This document shows positions 42,543 through 51,520 of a stretch of DNA of 64,000 nt, in pieces. The stretch comes from Ferdinandcohnia sp047246645 (lineage in GTDB: Bacteria; Bacillota; Bacilli; Bacillales; Bacillaceae_L): NCBI RefSeq assembly GCF_047246645.1, contig NZ_JBFOKR010000016.1, positions 1 through 64,000 on the forward strand, read 5' to 3'. The notes under the pieces were generated by a model. It ran no database searches, was not told the origin of the DNA, and was given only the letters and a program-made list of their open reading frames with translations. Positions within the stretch are counted from its first letter, which is position 1; each line of letters opens with the position of its first letter. The position numbers and the translations under genes are program-made.

Positions 42543-43862
42543 ATGCTTAGTATGATTGGCTTAGTTGGAGGTTTAGCACTTTTAATTTATTTAACGATGA
42601 GGGGCATGAATTTACTAGTTGCTGGACCACTTAGTGCGCTATTTGTTGCTGTTTGTAGCGGCTTACCTTTGTTTCCACAATTGGTTGGAGAAGGTGAAGC
42701 TAACTTAGTAGGAAACTATATGAGCGGCTTTTCAAGCTTTGTTACTTCATGGTATCTAATGTTCTTACTCGGAGCGATATTTGGAAAAGTAATGGAGGAT
42801 AGTGGAGCTGCAGACAGTGTGTCGAAATGGATTGTTGATAAATTAGGTATGAAATATGCTGTTTTTGCGATTGTTTTAGCATGTGCGGTATTAACCTATG
42901 GAGGAGTAAGTCTATTTGTTGTAGCATTCTCGGTATATCCAATGGCAATTAGCTTATTTAAGCAAGCAAACTTACCAAGAAGATTTATTCCAGCTACACT
43001 TGCCTTTGGTTCAGTTACATTTACAATGACGTCTGCAGGTTCTCCTGAAATTCAAAACTGGATCCCAATTGATTATTTAGGAACATCACCTTATGCAGGA
43101 TGGGAAGTTAGTGCAATTGTTGCTTTATTTATGATCATTTTTGGTTATTGGTGGTTAAAACGAATGATTTCAAAAGCAGTAGCAAAAGGGGAGACGTTCG
43201 TTTCTAGAGACAATGACCCACTTGTAGAAGACAAAGAACTTCCACACCCTATTACTGGACTAATTCCGTTAGTAGTTGTACTTATTTTAGCGTTAATCTT
43301 CCATGACTATTTGGCGCAATCCGCACTCATTATCGCATTATTAGGTGGGGTTATTTCAACGTATTTACTTAATAGAAAATATTTTAAATCCTTTGGTAAA
43401 GCCATTTCCGATGGTACTCTTGGTGCTTTAATAGCTATTGGTAACACAGCGGCTGTTGTAGGATTCGGTGGAGTAGCTAAAGCAGTTCCAGCATTCCAGG
43501 TTGCTGTTGATGCGATGACTAATATACCGGGAAGTCCATTAATTGGTGGAGCAATTGCGGTCAGTGTTATTGCGGGGATGACTGGTTCAGCATCTGGAGG
43601 TCAAGCGATCGCTCTACCTTTACTGGCACCTCATTATATTGAGACAGGCGTAAATACGGAAGCTCTTCACAGGGTTGTTGCCATATCTTCTGGTGCTTTA
43701 GATTCTTTACCTCATAATGGTTACGTTGTGACGACAGTACGATCCATCTGTGGAGAATCTCATAAGGATGCATATGGAGCAGTAGGGGCAGTAACAGTAA
43801 TTGTTCCAACCATTGGAGTAATTTTAGCTATAATTTTATTCTCACTAGGTTTGGGGATTTAA
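42543..43862 (+). CDS. GntP family permease
   Basis: 439 aa with about twelve to fourteen hydrophobic segments over the whole length. Family features include YGGVSLFVVAFSVYPMA, FTMTSAGSPEIQNWIPI and the C-terminal GMTGSASGGQAIALP. GntP carriers move gluconate and other carboxylates by proton symport; in this operon 3-hydroxybutyrate or acetoacetate is the likely substrate, inferred from neighbours. Starts after aaggggg, 12 bases after subunit B. Confidence 0.9.
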   Translation: MLSMIGLVGGLALLIYLTMRGMNLLVAGPLSALFVAVCSGLPLFPQLVGEGEANLVGNYMSGFSSFVTSWYLMFLLGAIFGKVMEDSGAADSVSKWIVDKLGMKYAVFAIVLACAVLTYGGVSLFVVAFSVYPMAISLFKQANLPRRFIPATLAFGSVTFTMTSAGSPEIQNWIPIDYLGTSPYAGWEVSAIVALFMIIFGYWWLKRMISKAVAKGETFVSRDNDPLVEDKELPHPITGLIPLVVVLILALIFHDYLAQSALIIALLGGVISTYLLNRKYFKSFGKAISDGTLGALIAIGNTAAVVGFGGVAKAVPAFQVAVDAMTNIPGSPLIGGAIAVSVIAGMTGSASGGQAIALPLLAPHYIETGVNTEALHRVVAISSGALDSLPHNGYVVTTVRSICGESHKDAYGAVGAVTVIVPTIGVILAIILFSLGLGI

Positions 43863-43878
43863 AAAATAGGAGGACAAC

Positions 43879-44655
43879 ATGTTCACAAATAGAGTTGTAT
43901 TTATTACGGGAGCAGCTAGAGGAATTGGTTATGAGATAGGAAAGGCATTTGCCCAAAAGGGAGCAAGAGTTGTCTTAACAGATTTAGATGAAGAAGTTGT
44001 GAAGGAATCTGCTTTGAAACTCCGAGAAAGCGGCTTTGAAGCAATTGGACTACGGTGCAACGTGACTAGTGAAAACGAAATTATCGGTGCTCTAAATGAA
44101 GCAATAAACGAATTTGGTAAAATTGATTGTTTAATTAATAACGCAGGATTACAGCATGTTTCGCCAATTGACGAATTTCCTAAGGAAAAATTTGAATTGC
44201 TCCTTTCTGTTATGTTAACTGCACCATTTATAGCAATTAAACATGTTTTTCCGATTATGAAAAAGCAAAAATTTGGACGTATTATTAATATGGCCTCTAT
44301 AAATGGTCTAATTGGCTTTGCAGGAAAAGCTGCATACAATAGTGCAAAACATGGGGTAATCGGGTTAACGAAGGTTGCAGCATTAGAAGGAGCAGAGCAC
44401 GGAATAACAGTGAATGCTGTTTGTCCGGGTTATGTTGACACACCACTTGTTCGAAATCAGCTAGTAGATCTTGCCAAAACTCGAAATGTAGAGTTGGAAA
44501 AGGTTTTAGAAGAGGTAATTTATCCATTAGTACCACAAAAGCGTCTTTTAGCTGTAGATGAGATTGCAAATTACGTCTTGTTTTTAGCTAGTGAAGAGAC
44601 AAAGGGAATAACAGGTCAGGCATGTGTGATTGACGGGGGTTATACTGCACAGTAA
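43879..44655 (+). CDS. 3-hydroxybutyrate dehydrogenase (short-chain dehydrogenase)
   Basis: 258 aa. NAD-binding TGAARGIGYE, NNAG at about residue 90 (NNAGLQHVSPIDEFP), catalytic Ser in MASINGL and Tyr-x3-Lys in YNSAKHG, and C-terminal GQACVIDGGYTAQ. The LQHVSPIDEFP and YVDTPLVRNQ segments are those of D-3-hydroxybutyrate dehydrogenases. It oxidises 3-hydroxybutyrate to acetoacetate, which the CoA transferase activates. Starts after aggagg, 16 bases after the permease; last gene of the operon. Confidence 0.93.
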   Translation: MFTNRVVFITGAARGIGYEIGKAFAQKGARVVLTDLDEEVVKESALKLRESGFEAIGLRCNVTSENEIIGALNEAINEFGKIDCLINNAGLQHVSPIDEFPKEKFELLLSVMLTAPFIAIKHVFPIMKKQKFGRIINMASINGLIGFAGKAAYNSAKHGVIGLTKVAALEGAEHGITVNAVCPGYVDTPLVRNQLVDLAKTRNVELEKVLEEVIYPLVPQKRLLAVDEIANYVLFLASEETKGITGQACVIDGGYTAQ

Positions 44656-44764
44656 AGATACTTAGGCGAGTGTTAAGCCTTTGACGTACAGGGGTCGTTA
44701 ACCAAAGATGTAGTAACAAGACGTGCACTTGTTGGTTTAGGAAAGTCAATTTGGCACTATATAA

Positions 44765-44798
44765 GAAAAAGAACTCAAGCTGAGTTCTTTTTCTTTTC
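44765..44798 (+). terminator. Terminator of the CoA-transferase operon
   Basis: AAAAAGAACTCA, 3-base loop, TGAGTTCTTTTT. It lies 110 bases after the last stop codon; nothing was recognised in between. Confidence 0.85.
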
Positions 44799-44889
44799 TT
44801 TTTATTTATTTATGATAAGATTTTATTGGATATTTTTTATTTTGACCTTGTAGAAGAAGGAGTTATATTCTTTCTTTTATAAGGCTTTT

Positions 44890-45951
44890 TTAATGGCCAC
44901 CAACTGCTTCGCCATCGTCTTCTCCTGTTTCAGTTACCTTTAAATATGCAACAGCACCTTTTGTTGCATGGTTAAACTGGTGTGTAACAATTGGATAGTT
45001 CCCAGCTTTTGTAACTGTGAATTCTACAACTGCTCCGCCACTTGCCGGTAACATTACAGTTTGTAACCCCTGCATATGGTTGTACGGATTTCCATCCATG
45101 TATACATCGTCAAATACAGTTCCAACTACGTGGAATGAACTAACTTCATTTGGACCAACGTTGTTAATATAAAGTCTCACATGGTCACCAACTTTAGCAA
45201 GTAGAGGCTTTTCTTTTAGACTGAAAGTGTCACCATTTGTGTTTTGGTCACCATCTTTTAGTGCCTTAGTAGAAAATACAACTTGGCTAGGTACACCGTT
45301 CGTAAAGTCGTTTAAGTCGTTATATTTATACCATTCGTTTTGGATAATTAGGTATTCTCTATCAATTTCTTTGTCATTTGGATAACCATCTTTTGGTTTT
45401 ACAATGATAGTTCCATGCATACCGTTAGCAATATGAGATAGTACTGGTGCTGTTCCACAGTGGTACATAAATACTCCTGGATTGTTAGCTGGATAAGAGA
45501 ATGAACCAGTTTCATCAGGATTTACATTTGAAAAATCAACTGATGGTGCTGCATGTACCGCATGAAAGTCCATGCTATGCGGAATTGCTGGATCCATATT
45601 CTTTAAGGTGAAGTTAATTGTGTCACCTTCGTTAACAACAATAACTGGTCCTGGTGCTTCTCCATTGAATGTCCAAGCTTTATAGATATAACCTTTATCT
45701 ATCTCGATATCAGTGATCTGTGCTGTCATTTCTACATTAACTACATTTTCAGAAACTCTTTCAACTTTTAAAGGAACAGGTTCTTGGTTAAGGTCTTTGT
45801 GGGGAGCGATTACTTCTACAGTTGAGTTAGTTGAATCAGTTGTCTGTGCTTCAACTTTCTTTTCTAATGCGATATCCTCCTTACCACACCCTGATAAAAT
45901 AATTGATGTTCCAATCAAAGAAGCAACAATAAATTTCATTTTTTTATTCAT
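44890..45951 (-). CDS. nirK: Copper-containing nitrite reductase (lipoprotein)
   Basis: 353 aa. Reduces nitrite to NO. Lipobox LSGC (Cys22) anchors it outside the membrane. Two cupredoxin domains; type-1 copper ligands His125, Cys165, His173, Met178 and type-2 ligands His130, His164, His324 are all present, with catalytic Asp128 and His274. The Cys-to-His spacing of the type-1 site (HCGTAPVLSH) is shorter than in proteobacterial NirK, as in Gram-positive enzymes. No nitric oxide reductase gene is in the window. An FNR-like site precedes the promoter. ATG after aggggga. Confidence 0.92.
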   Translation of the reverse strand: MNKKMKFIVASLIGTSIILSGCGKEDIALEKKVEAQTTDSTNSTVEVIAPHKDLNQEPVPLKVERVSENVVNVEMTAQITDIEIDKGYIYKAWTFNGEAPGPVIVVNEGDTINFTLKNMDPAIPHSMDFHAVHAAPSVDFSNVNPDETGSFSYPANNPGVFMYHCGTAPVLSHIANGMHGTIIVKPKDGYPNDKEIDREYLIIQNEWYKYNDLNDFTNGVPSQVVFSTKALKDGDQNTNGDTFSLKEKPLLAKVGDHVRLYINNVGPNEVSSFHVVGTVFDDVYMDGNPYNHMQGLQTVMLPASGGAVVEFTVTKAGNYPIVTHQFNHATKGAVAYLKVTETGEDDGEAVGGH

Positions 45952-45999
45952 TACTTTTTCCCCCTAGGATATTAAATATTTATCGCTTGCTACACCTTA

Positions 46000-46042
46000 A
46001 TAATAATTCTGTAAGCAACCTTCAAGCGTGATGTAAATCACG
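46000..46042 (-). promoter_or_regulatory. FNR-like box and -10 element of nirK
   Basis: Perfect 16-bp palindrome CGTGATGTAAATCACG (46027-46042), matching TGTGA-N6-TCACA except for the outer base of each half. A TATTAT -10 candidate lies at 46005-46000 on the minus strand. The implied start is about 41.5 bases from the palindrome centre, the class II position for FNR/CRP-type activators. Confidence 0.65.
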
Positions 46043-46450
46043 TTTTCCGTGCGTATATGTGGACACTTTGTGAAAAACTGAGCATATAAGCAATGTATCA
46101 ATAGTGGTAAGGGTTTAAACGCTTACATTTTTGTGTTTTTCGCCACATTTTCTTCACAAAAATGAGTAGTTTTTCCAGTTTGGCTTGGAAGATCTTACGT
46201 TGGATATGGATTATGCAATTTGCCATTTTTAGAGTGAGGTTTGAGGAAAGACAATCTGAGGAAAGTGGTGATCTCAGGAGGAGAAATAGAAGCATTCCAC
46301 GCGCAAGTGAAGAAATCGGGTGGTGCTCCATAGAAAAGAGACAGAAGCGCCACATAAAAGTAAAGTGGGCTATCAAAAAGTCATATTATGTTTAATCGTA
46401 ACTATAATTGGAAATGATGATAGAGGGAAAAGCCCGTTTTTTACTATTTT
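46043..46450. other. Unexplained intergenic region between nirK and the leuS leader
   Basis: Overlapping frames exist on both strands (46162-46395 plus, 46098-46376 minus) but neither has a ribosome site or a recognisable protein. The middle part (about 46230-46370) is purine-rich on the plus strand (gaggaaagac, gaggaaagtg, aggaggagaaatag) and unlike the flanks. Possibly a decayed gene or an unknown RNA. Confidence 0.5.
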
Positions 46451-46452
46451 AC

Positions 46453-46481
46453 TTGCAGTTCTTATGTAAATTCTATACAAT
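46453..46481 (+). promoter_or_regulatory. Promoter of the leuS T-box leader
   Basis: TTGCAG, 17-base spacer, TACAAT. Confidence 0.7.
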
Positions 46482-46509
46482 ACTGAATATAACAAAATAT
46501 GATTGAACG

Positions 46510-46755
46510 TTGATAAGGAGTAGTAGTGTTTGGAACACGTCTAGAGAGTTGACGGGTGGTGCAAGTCAATCGTTGTCAGAACATGAACTCGCCTTTGAGT
46601 TATAAACATGAAATGCAGTTGCAGAATAGTGTTTATCGTGACTGTCCGCGTTAAGGATGAATGAAGTGAGTGCACAGATTGTCACTAATGTGGGTGGTAC
46701 CGCGGGAAGAATATACATATCCTCTCGTCCCTTTTATGGGATTAGAGGTTTTTTA
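46510..46755 (+). ncRNA. T-box leader (leucine) upstream of leuS
   Basis: Conserved T-box gggtggtaccgcgg at 46692-46705, stem I elements, and the specifier loop atgaaCTCgcc giving a CUC leucine codon at 46588-46590. The terminator cctctcgtccc ... gggattagagg plus T run is at 46721-46755. Uncharged tRNA-Leu is expected to favour the antiterminator and allow leuS expression. Confidence 0.95.
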
Positions 46756-46831
46756 TTGTTTATAAATAGTGTTCATACTTGATATCCTTAAAATAAAATC
46801 GTATGAGCAAATTAAATAAGGAGGAAGTCTA

Positions 46832-49249
46832 ATGAGTTTCAACCACCAGCAAATCGAGAAAAAATGGCAGCACTATTGGGAACAGAATAAGACTTTTAAA
46901 ACAACTGAAGATAAAGGGAAGCGTAAGTTTTACGCATTAGACATGTTTCCTTATCCTTCTGGTGCAGGCCTGCACGTAGGTCATCCTGAAGGTTACACTG
47001 CTACAGATATTCTTGCAAGAATGAAGCGTATGCAAGGGTATAATGTACTTCATCCAATGGGATGGGATGCATTCGGTCTACCGGCTGAGCAGTATGCTTT
47101 AGATACAGGAAATGACCCGGCTGAATTTACTGAGAAGAATATCAATACATTCCGTCGTCAAATTAAAGAACTAGGTTTTTCATATGATTGGGATCGTGAA
47201 ATTAATACAACAGATCCACATTACTATAAATGGACTCAATGGATTTTTACAAAGCTTTTTGAAAAGGGCTTAGCTTATGTTGATGAAGTAGCTGTAAACT
47301 GGTGTCCAGCTTTAGGAACAGTTTTAGCGAATGAAGAAGTAATTGATGGAAAAAGTGAGCGTGGCGGCCACCCTGTTGAAAGACGTCCGATGAGACAGTG
47401 GGTATTAAAAATTACTGCTTATGCAGAACGCTTATTAGAGGACCTAGAAGAGTTAGATTGGCCAGAGAGTTTAAAAGAAATGCAACGTAACTGGATTGGC
47501 CGTTCAGAGGGTGCACATGTGACATTTGGAATTGATGGGCATGATGAGACGTTTACTGTCTTCACAACTAGACCTGATACATTATTTGGTGCAACCTATG
47601 CAGTTTTAGCTCCAGAGCATCCATTCGTTGATAAAATTACAACTGCAGATCAAAAAGAAGCTGTTGAGGCTTATATCAATAAAATTAAGAGTAAGAGTGA
47701 CTTGGAGCGTACAGATTTAGCTAAGGACAAAACAGGTGTATTCACAGGTGCGTATGCAATCAACCCTGTGAATCAAGAAAAAATGCCTATCTGGATTGCT
47801 GATTATGTATTAATGAGCTATGGAACAGGTGCTATTATGGCGGTTCCAGCACATGATGAGCGCGATCATGAATTTGCTCAAAAATTTGGTTTGCCGATTA
47901 AAGAAGTTGTTGCTGGTGGAGATGTTACGAGAGAAGCGTACACTGGTGATGGTGAGCATGTAAATTCTGATTTCTTAAATGGTCTAAGTAAAGAAGAAGC
48001 AATCAGCAAAATGATAGCTTGGTTAGAAGAACACAAAATTGGTAAAAAGGAAATTACCTATAAGCTACGTGATTGGTTGTTTAGCCGTCAGCGTTATTGG
48101 GGTGAACCGATACCGGTAATTCATTGGGAAGATGGAACAATGACAACTGTTCCAGAGGAAGAATTACCATTAATGTTACCTAAAACAAAGGAAATTAAGC
48201 CTTCAGGTACAGGTGAATCTCCATTAGCGAATATTGCTGATTGGGTTAACATTGTTGACGAGAAAACAGGTAAAAAAGGCCGTCGTGAAACGAATACAAT
48301 GCCACAATGGGCAGGTAGCTGTTGGTACTATTTACGCTATATTGATCCACATAATGACAAAGCGTTAGCGGATCCTGAAAAATTAAAAGAATGGTTACCA
48401 GTTGATATTTATATTGGTGGAGCTGAGCATGCGGTTCTTCATTTACTATATGCTCGTTTCTGGCATAAAGTATTGTACGATGTTGGTGTCGTTACAACAA
48501 AAGAACCATTCCAAAAGCTTTTCAACCAAGGGATGATTCTTGGAGAAAACAATGAGAAGATGAGTAAATCTAAGGGGAATGTTGTAAATCCTGATGAAAT
48601 TATCGGATCTCATGGTGCAGATACTTTACGTTTATACGAAATGTTCATGGGACCTCTAGACGCATCGATTGCTTGGTCAACTAATGGCTTAGATGGATCT
48701 CGTCGCTTCTTAGACAGAATTTGGCGTTTGTTTATTGAAGACAATGGAAGCTTAAATACAAAAATTACAGTGAGTGCTGAAGGTAATACGCTTGAACGTG
48801 TTTACCATCAAACAGTGAAAAAAGTAACTGAGGATTATGAAGGATTACGTTTTAACACAGCTATCTCACAATTAATGGTGTTTATTAATGAAGCTTATAA
48901 GGCACCTGAGCTTCCTAAGCAATTTTTAGAAGGCTTTGTAAAATTACTATCTCCGGTTGCACCACATCTTTCTGAAGAGTTATGGCAAAAACTAGGAAAT
49001 ACAGAATCAATTTCATACGAAGCTTGGCCGGCATTTGATGAGGCAAAGTTAGTGGAAGATGAAGTGGAAATTGTAATCCAAGTAAATGGAAAAGTAAAAG
49101 CAAAGCTTCACGTTCCAGCTGATGCAACAAAAGAAACCTTGGAAGAAATTGCAATGGGTGCAGAACCAATTAAGGAACAAATCGAAGGAAAAACCGTTCG
49201 TAAGGTAATCGCAGTACCAGGTAAGCTAGTAAATATAGTCGCTAATTAA
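46832..49249 (+). CDS. leuS: Leucyl-tRNA synthetase
   Basis: 805 aa class I synthetase. HIGH motif as HVGH at residues 48-51 (PSGAGLHVGHPEGY), KMSKSKGN near residue 576, and a full CP1 editing domain (TVFTTRPDTLFGATY, GTGAIMAVPAHDERDHEFA). The C-terminal domain VIQVNGKVKAKL is complete. ATG 7 bases after aaggagg. Controlled by the T-box just upstream; its own terminator follows. Confidence 0.98.
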   Translation: MSFNHQQIEKKWQHYWEQNKTFKTTEDKGKRKFYALDMFPYPSGAGLHVGHPEGYTATDILARMKRMQGYNVLHPMGWDAFGLPAEQYALDTGNDPAEFTEKNINTFRRQIKELGFSYDWDREINTTDPHYYKWTQWIFTKLFEKGLAYVDEVAVNWCPALGTVLANEEVIDGKSERGGHPVERRPMRQWVLKITAYAERLLEDLEELDWPESLKEMQRNWIGRSEGAHVTFGIDGHDETFTVFTTRPDTLFGATYAVLAPEHPFVDKITTADQKEAVEAYINKIKSKSDLERTDLAKDKTGVFTGAYAINPVNQEKMPIWIADYVLMSYGTGAIMAVPAHDERDHEFAQKFGLPIKEVVAGGDVTREAYTGDGEHVNSDFLNGLSKEEAISKMIAWLEEHKIGKKEITYKLRDWLFSRQRYWGEPIPVIHWEDGTMTTVPEEELPLMLPKTKEIKPSGTGESPLANIADWVNIVDEKTGKKGRRETNTMPQWAGSCWYYLRYIDPHNDKALADPEKLKEWLPVDIYIGGAEHAVLHLLYARFWHKVLYDVGVVTTKEPFQKLFNQGMILGENNEKMSKSKGNVVNPDEIIGSHGADTLRLYEMFMGPLDASIAWSTNGLDGSRRFLDRIWRLFIEDNGSLNTKITVSAEGNTLERVYHQTVKKVTEDYEGLRFNTAISQLMVFINEAYKAPELPKQFLEGFVKLLSPVAPHLSEELWQKLGNTESISYEAWPAFDEAKLVEDEVEIVIQVNGKVKAKLHVPADATKETLEEIAMGAEPIKEQIEGKTVRKVIAVPGKLVNIVAN

Positions 49250-49256
49250 TGTCTTG

Positions 49257-49292
49257 GCCCCTCATCCATATTGTGTGAGGGGCTTTGATTTT
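49257..49292 (+). terminator. Terminator of leuS
   Basis: GCCCCTCA ... TGAGGGGC then TTTGATTTTG. Confidence 0.88.
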
Positions 49293-49332
49293 GTTCAAGC
49301 AGTTATAGCTAATAACCGTAAATTTTTCGTAT

Positions 49333-49432
49333 AAACCATAAATTCAAATTAAAAACCATAAGTTTAAATTAAAAATCGTAAATCCAAAATAAAAACCATA
49401 AATCCAAATTAAAAATCGTAAATCCCTTATTG
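49333..49432. repeat. Tandem array of five 20-bp units
   Basis: Five consecutive 20-bp units of consensus AAAYCRTAAATCCAAATTAA; units 1, 2 and 4 carry AAACCAT, units 3 and 5 AAATCGT, and unit 5 decays after 13 bases. A degenerate preceding copy (aaccgtaaatttttcg) is visible. AT-rich, not a multiple of three, no ribosome site: non-coding. Lies between the converging leuS and ytoP terminators. Confidence 0.88.
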
Positions 49433-49474
49433 CACCTTAAAAAGTCAATACCTAAAAGAAAAATATCAAATGAA

Positions 49475-49502
49475 TCAAAAAACCCCAAGCAACTTGGGGC
49501 TT
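49475..49502 (-). terminator. Terminator of ytoP
   Basis: On the minus strand GCCCCAAG, 3-base loop, CTTGGGGT and six T. Confidence 0.9.
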
Positions 49503-49509
49503 TATCCAT

Positions 49510-50559
49510 TTACTCAACCATTTCAGATAGTAAATAATGATAAATTAACTTAGTAGTGTTTTCAATGGAATCTGTGTGAGTTCTTTCAAATGCATGTGAA
49601 GAGTCGATTCCCGGTCCAATCAGTCCATGGATAATATCATGTCCAGAACGAATGGCAGCAGATGCATCTGAGCCGTAATATGGATAAATATCAAGCTTAT
49701 AGCCGATACCATATTTTTCGGCTAGTGCTACTAATTTTTTACGGAATGCATAATGGTAAGGTCCACTTGCATCTTTCACACAAATTGATACTGTGTATTC
49801 GTCTGTGGATTGTCCGTCTCCCATGGCCCCCATATCTACTGCAAGGTATTCAACGGTTTCAGGTGTAATATTAGAGTTCCCGCCATATCCAATTTCCTCA
49901 TTATTTGAAATGAGAAAATGCGTTGTATAAGGGAGTTCAATTTTTTCTTCTTGTACCTGTTTAATTAATTGGAGTAGTATGCCTACGCTAGCTTTGTCAT
50001 CTAGATGACGTGATTTAATATAGCCGTTAGGTGTAATTTCAACTCTAGGGGCAAATGATACAAAATCACCAACTTCGATTCCTAATGCACGTACTTCCTC
50101 TGCAGTTTTTACCTTCTCATCAATACGAACTTCCATATTATCCTGATTTCGTTCGGCCTTACCAGCATCCTTATATACATGAACTGATTGTTGGTGCATT
50201 AAAATGGTGCCTGTATACATTTTTCCTGAAGAAGTTTCGATTTGACAGTACTCTCCTTCAATGGAGTTATATTTGAAACCGCCAATTAGGTCTAGCTTTA
50301 AACGTCCACTTGCTTTGATTTCTTTTACAATAGCACCTAATGTATCAACATGAGCCGTTAACATACGGTGCTTTTGTTGATCCTTCCCTGGAATTGTAGC
50401 GATTAGACCACCTTTTCGATTTCGATATGTATGTACTCCAGTTTCCGCTAAAAGCTTTTCCACAAACGTAATTACTTCATTCGTATTTCCAGATGGACTT
50501 GGAATCGAAACCAAATCCTTTATAAGATTAATGGTTTCTTCGGTATTAGGATATGTCAT
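49510..50559 (-). CDS. ytoP: M42 family metallopeptidase (YtoP)
   Basis: 349 aa aminopeptidase/cellulase-type M42 enzyme with two metal ions. Ligand motifs: AHVDTLG near residue 70, SRHLDDKASVG (Asp about 175), NNEEIGYGG (Glu-Glu), DMGA and the closing SSHAFERTH. Cytosolic. Matches B. subtilis YtoP. The start follows aaagggg by 8 bases; a 12-codon upstream extension is unlikely. Confidence 0.93.
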   Translation of the reverse strand: MTYPNTEETINLIKDLVSIPSPSGNTNEVITFVEKLLAETGVHTYRNRKGGLIATIPGKDQQKHRMLTAHVDTLGAIVKEIKASGRLKLDLIGGFKYNSIEGEYCQIETSSGKMYTGTILMHQQSVHVYKDAGKAERNQDNMEVRIDEKVKTAEEVRALGIEVGDFVSFAPRVEITPNGYIKSRHLDDKASVGILLQLIKQVQEEKIELPYTTHFLISNNEEIGYGGNSNITPETVEYLAVDMGAMGDGQSTDEYTVSICVKDASGPYHYAFRKKLVALAEKYGIGYKLDIYPYYGSDASAAIRSGHDIIHGLIGPGIDSSHAFERTHTDSIENTTKLIYHYLLSEMVE

Positions 50560-50656
50560 TAGTAAAACCCCTTTCGTTCTAACTAGTACCATCATACTCT
50601 CTTGGACAGGAAATTTCTATAATAACTGTTTGACTTATGATTTAAATTAGAATATC

Positions 50657-50668
50657 ATCTAATTAGAT
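50657..50668. promoter_or_regulatory. Palindrome before the DUF2087 gene
   Basis: Perfect 12-bp palindrome ATCTAATTAGAT about 30 bases before the start codon; a possible operator, but AT-rich enough to be chance. Confidence 0.3.
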
Positions 50669-50698
50669 AAGTGTTTAATTAAAGGGGGGATAATTGTT

Positions 50699-50989
50699 GT
50701 GAAATATTTATTAGATGGGGTAGAATCAATTGAAAAACAAAAAATTATTTCTACTTACTTCGGGGATCAAAAGACTATAAGGCAATTTCCGAGTAAGGCA
50801 AAACGAATTGCAATATTGCTAGAGTATATAACCGCTCAATTTTTCATACGCAATGTTACGTATACAGAAAAAGAGGTAAATGAAATTTTAAAAAAGATTT
50901 ATATTGATTACGCAACAGTGAGAAGAGAATTAATTGAGTTTCGCTTTCTGGAACGAAGTGATTATTGCAAAGAGTATTGGGTTAAATAG
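50699..50989 (+). CDS. DUF2087 domain protein
   Basis: 96 aa. The whole chain fits DUF2087: KKIISTYF-like start, IRQFPSKAKRIAILLEYITAQF, YTEKEVNEILKKIYIDYATVRRELIEFRFLERS. The domain is found alone or after helix-turn-helix regions and is thought to be a winged-helix-like regulator part. GTG start after ggggggata. Function unknown. Confidence 0.87.
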   Translation: MKYLLDGVESIEKQKIISTYFGDQKTIRQFPSKAKRIAILLEYITAQFFIRNVTYTEKEVNEILKKIYIDYATVRRELIEFRFLERSDYCKEYWVK

Positions 50990-51108
50990 TGTTAGCTATA
51001 GAGAAGTACCGCTTATGGCCGTTTACTTTAAAAGAATGAGCATCGCAATGTTTTCTAAGAAAAACCTCTGCTATAATAGTCCTATGAAAAGGAAAGCGGG
51101 GAATTATT

Positions 51109-51408
51109 ATGATAAATGAAATTACGACTGAGGAATTAAAGCAAAAGCTTGAAAACGGGGAAAATCTTGAGTTAGTGGATGTACGTGAAGATGAAGAGGT
51201 TGCTACAGGTATGATTCCAGGAGCGAAGCATATTAAAATGGGAGAAATTCCAGTTAACCTGGATTATTTTGATAAAGATAAGGAATACATTTTCATCTGT
51301 CGTTCAGGTAGAAGAAGTGAAAATGTATGTGCTTATTTAGAAGATCAAGGTTATCAGGTTCGAAATATGGTTGGTGGAATGCTTGAGTGGACCGGTGAAA
51401 AGAAATAA
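51109..51408 (+). CDS. ytwF: Rhodanese-like domain protein YtwF
   Basis: 99 aa single-domain rhodanese. Active-site loop with the sulfur-carrying cysteine in FICRSGRRS, strand LVDVREDEEV at the start and MVGGMLEWTG at the end. May move sulfane sulfur; the partner is not known. ATG after aaagcgggg. Terminator hairpin AACTCCT ... AGGGGTT follows at about 51425. Confidence 0.93.
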   Translation: MINEITTEELKQKLENGENLELVDVREDEEVATGMIPGAKHIKMGEIPVNLDYFDKDKEYIFICRSGRRSENVCAYLEDQGYQVRNMVGGMLEWTGEKK

Positions 51409-51520
51409 TTTGTATGAAATGTAAGAACTCCTAAATAGGGGTTTTTATTTTTTTGTATCTTCTCTATATAGATTTTCTAAGTATATAATTAAATAAATAT
51501 AGAATGAAAGGGAGGAGCAT

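Noticed and set aside
44656..44764. Possible extra gene or RNA after the 3-hydroxybutyrate dehydrogenase gene
   Set aside because: No frame with a start and only weak short inverted repeats.
46162..46395. 77-aa open frame with an arginine-rich sequence
   Set aside because: No ribosome site, odd composition, overlapped by another frame on the opposite strand.
49333..49432. CRISPR array
   Set aside because: Units are contiguous with no spacers, only 20 bp and AT-rich, and no cas genes are present.
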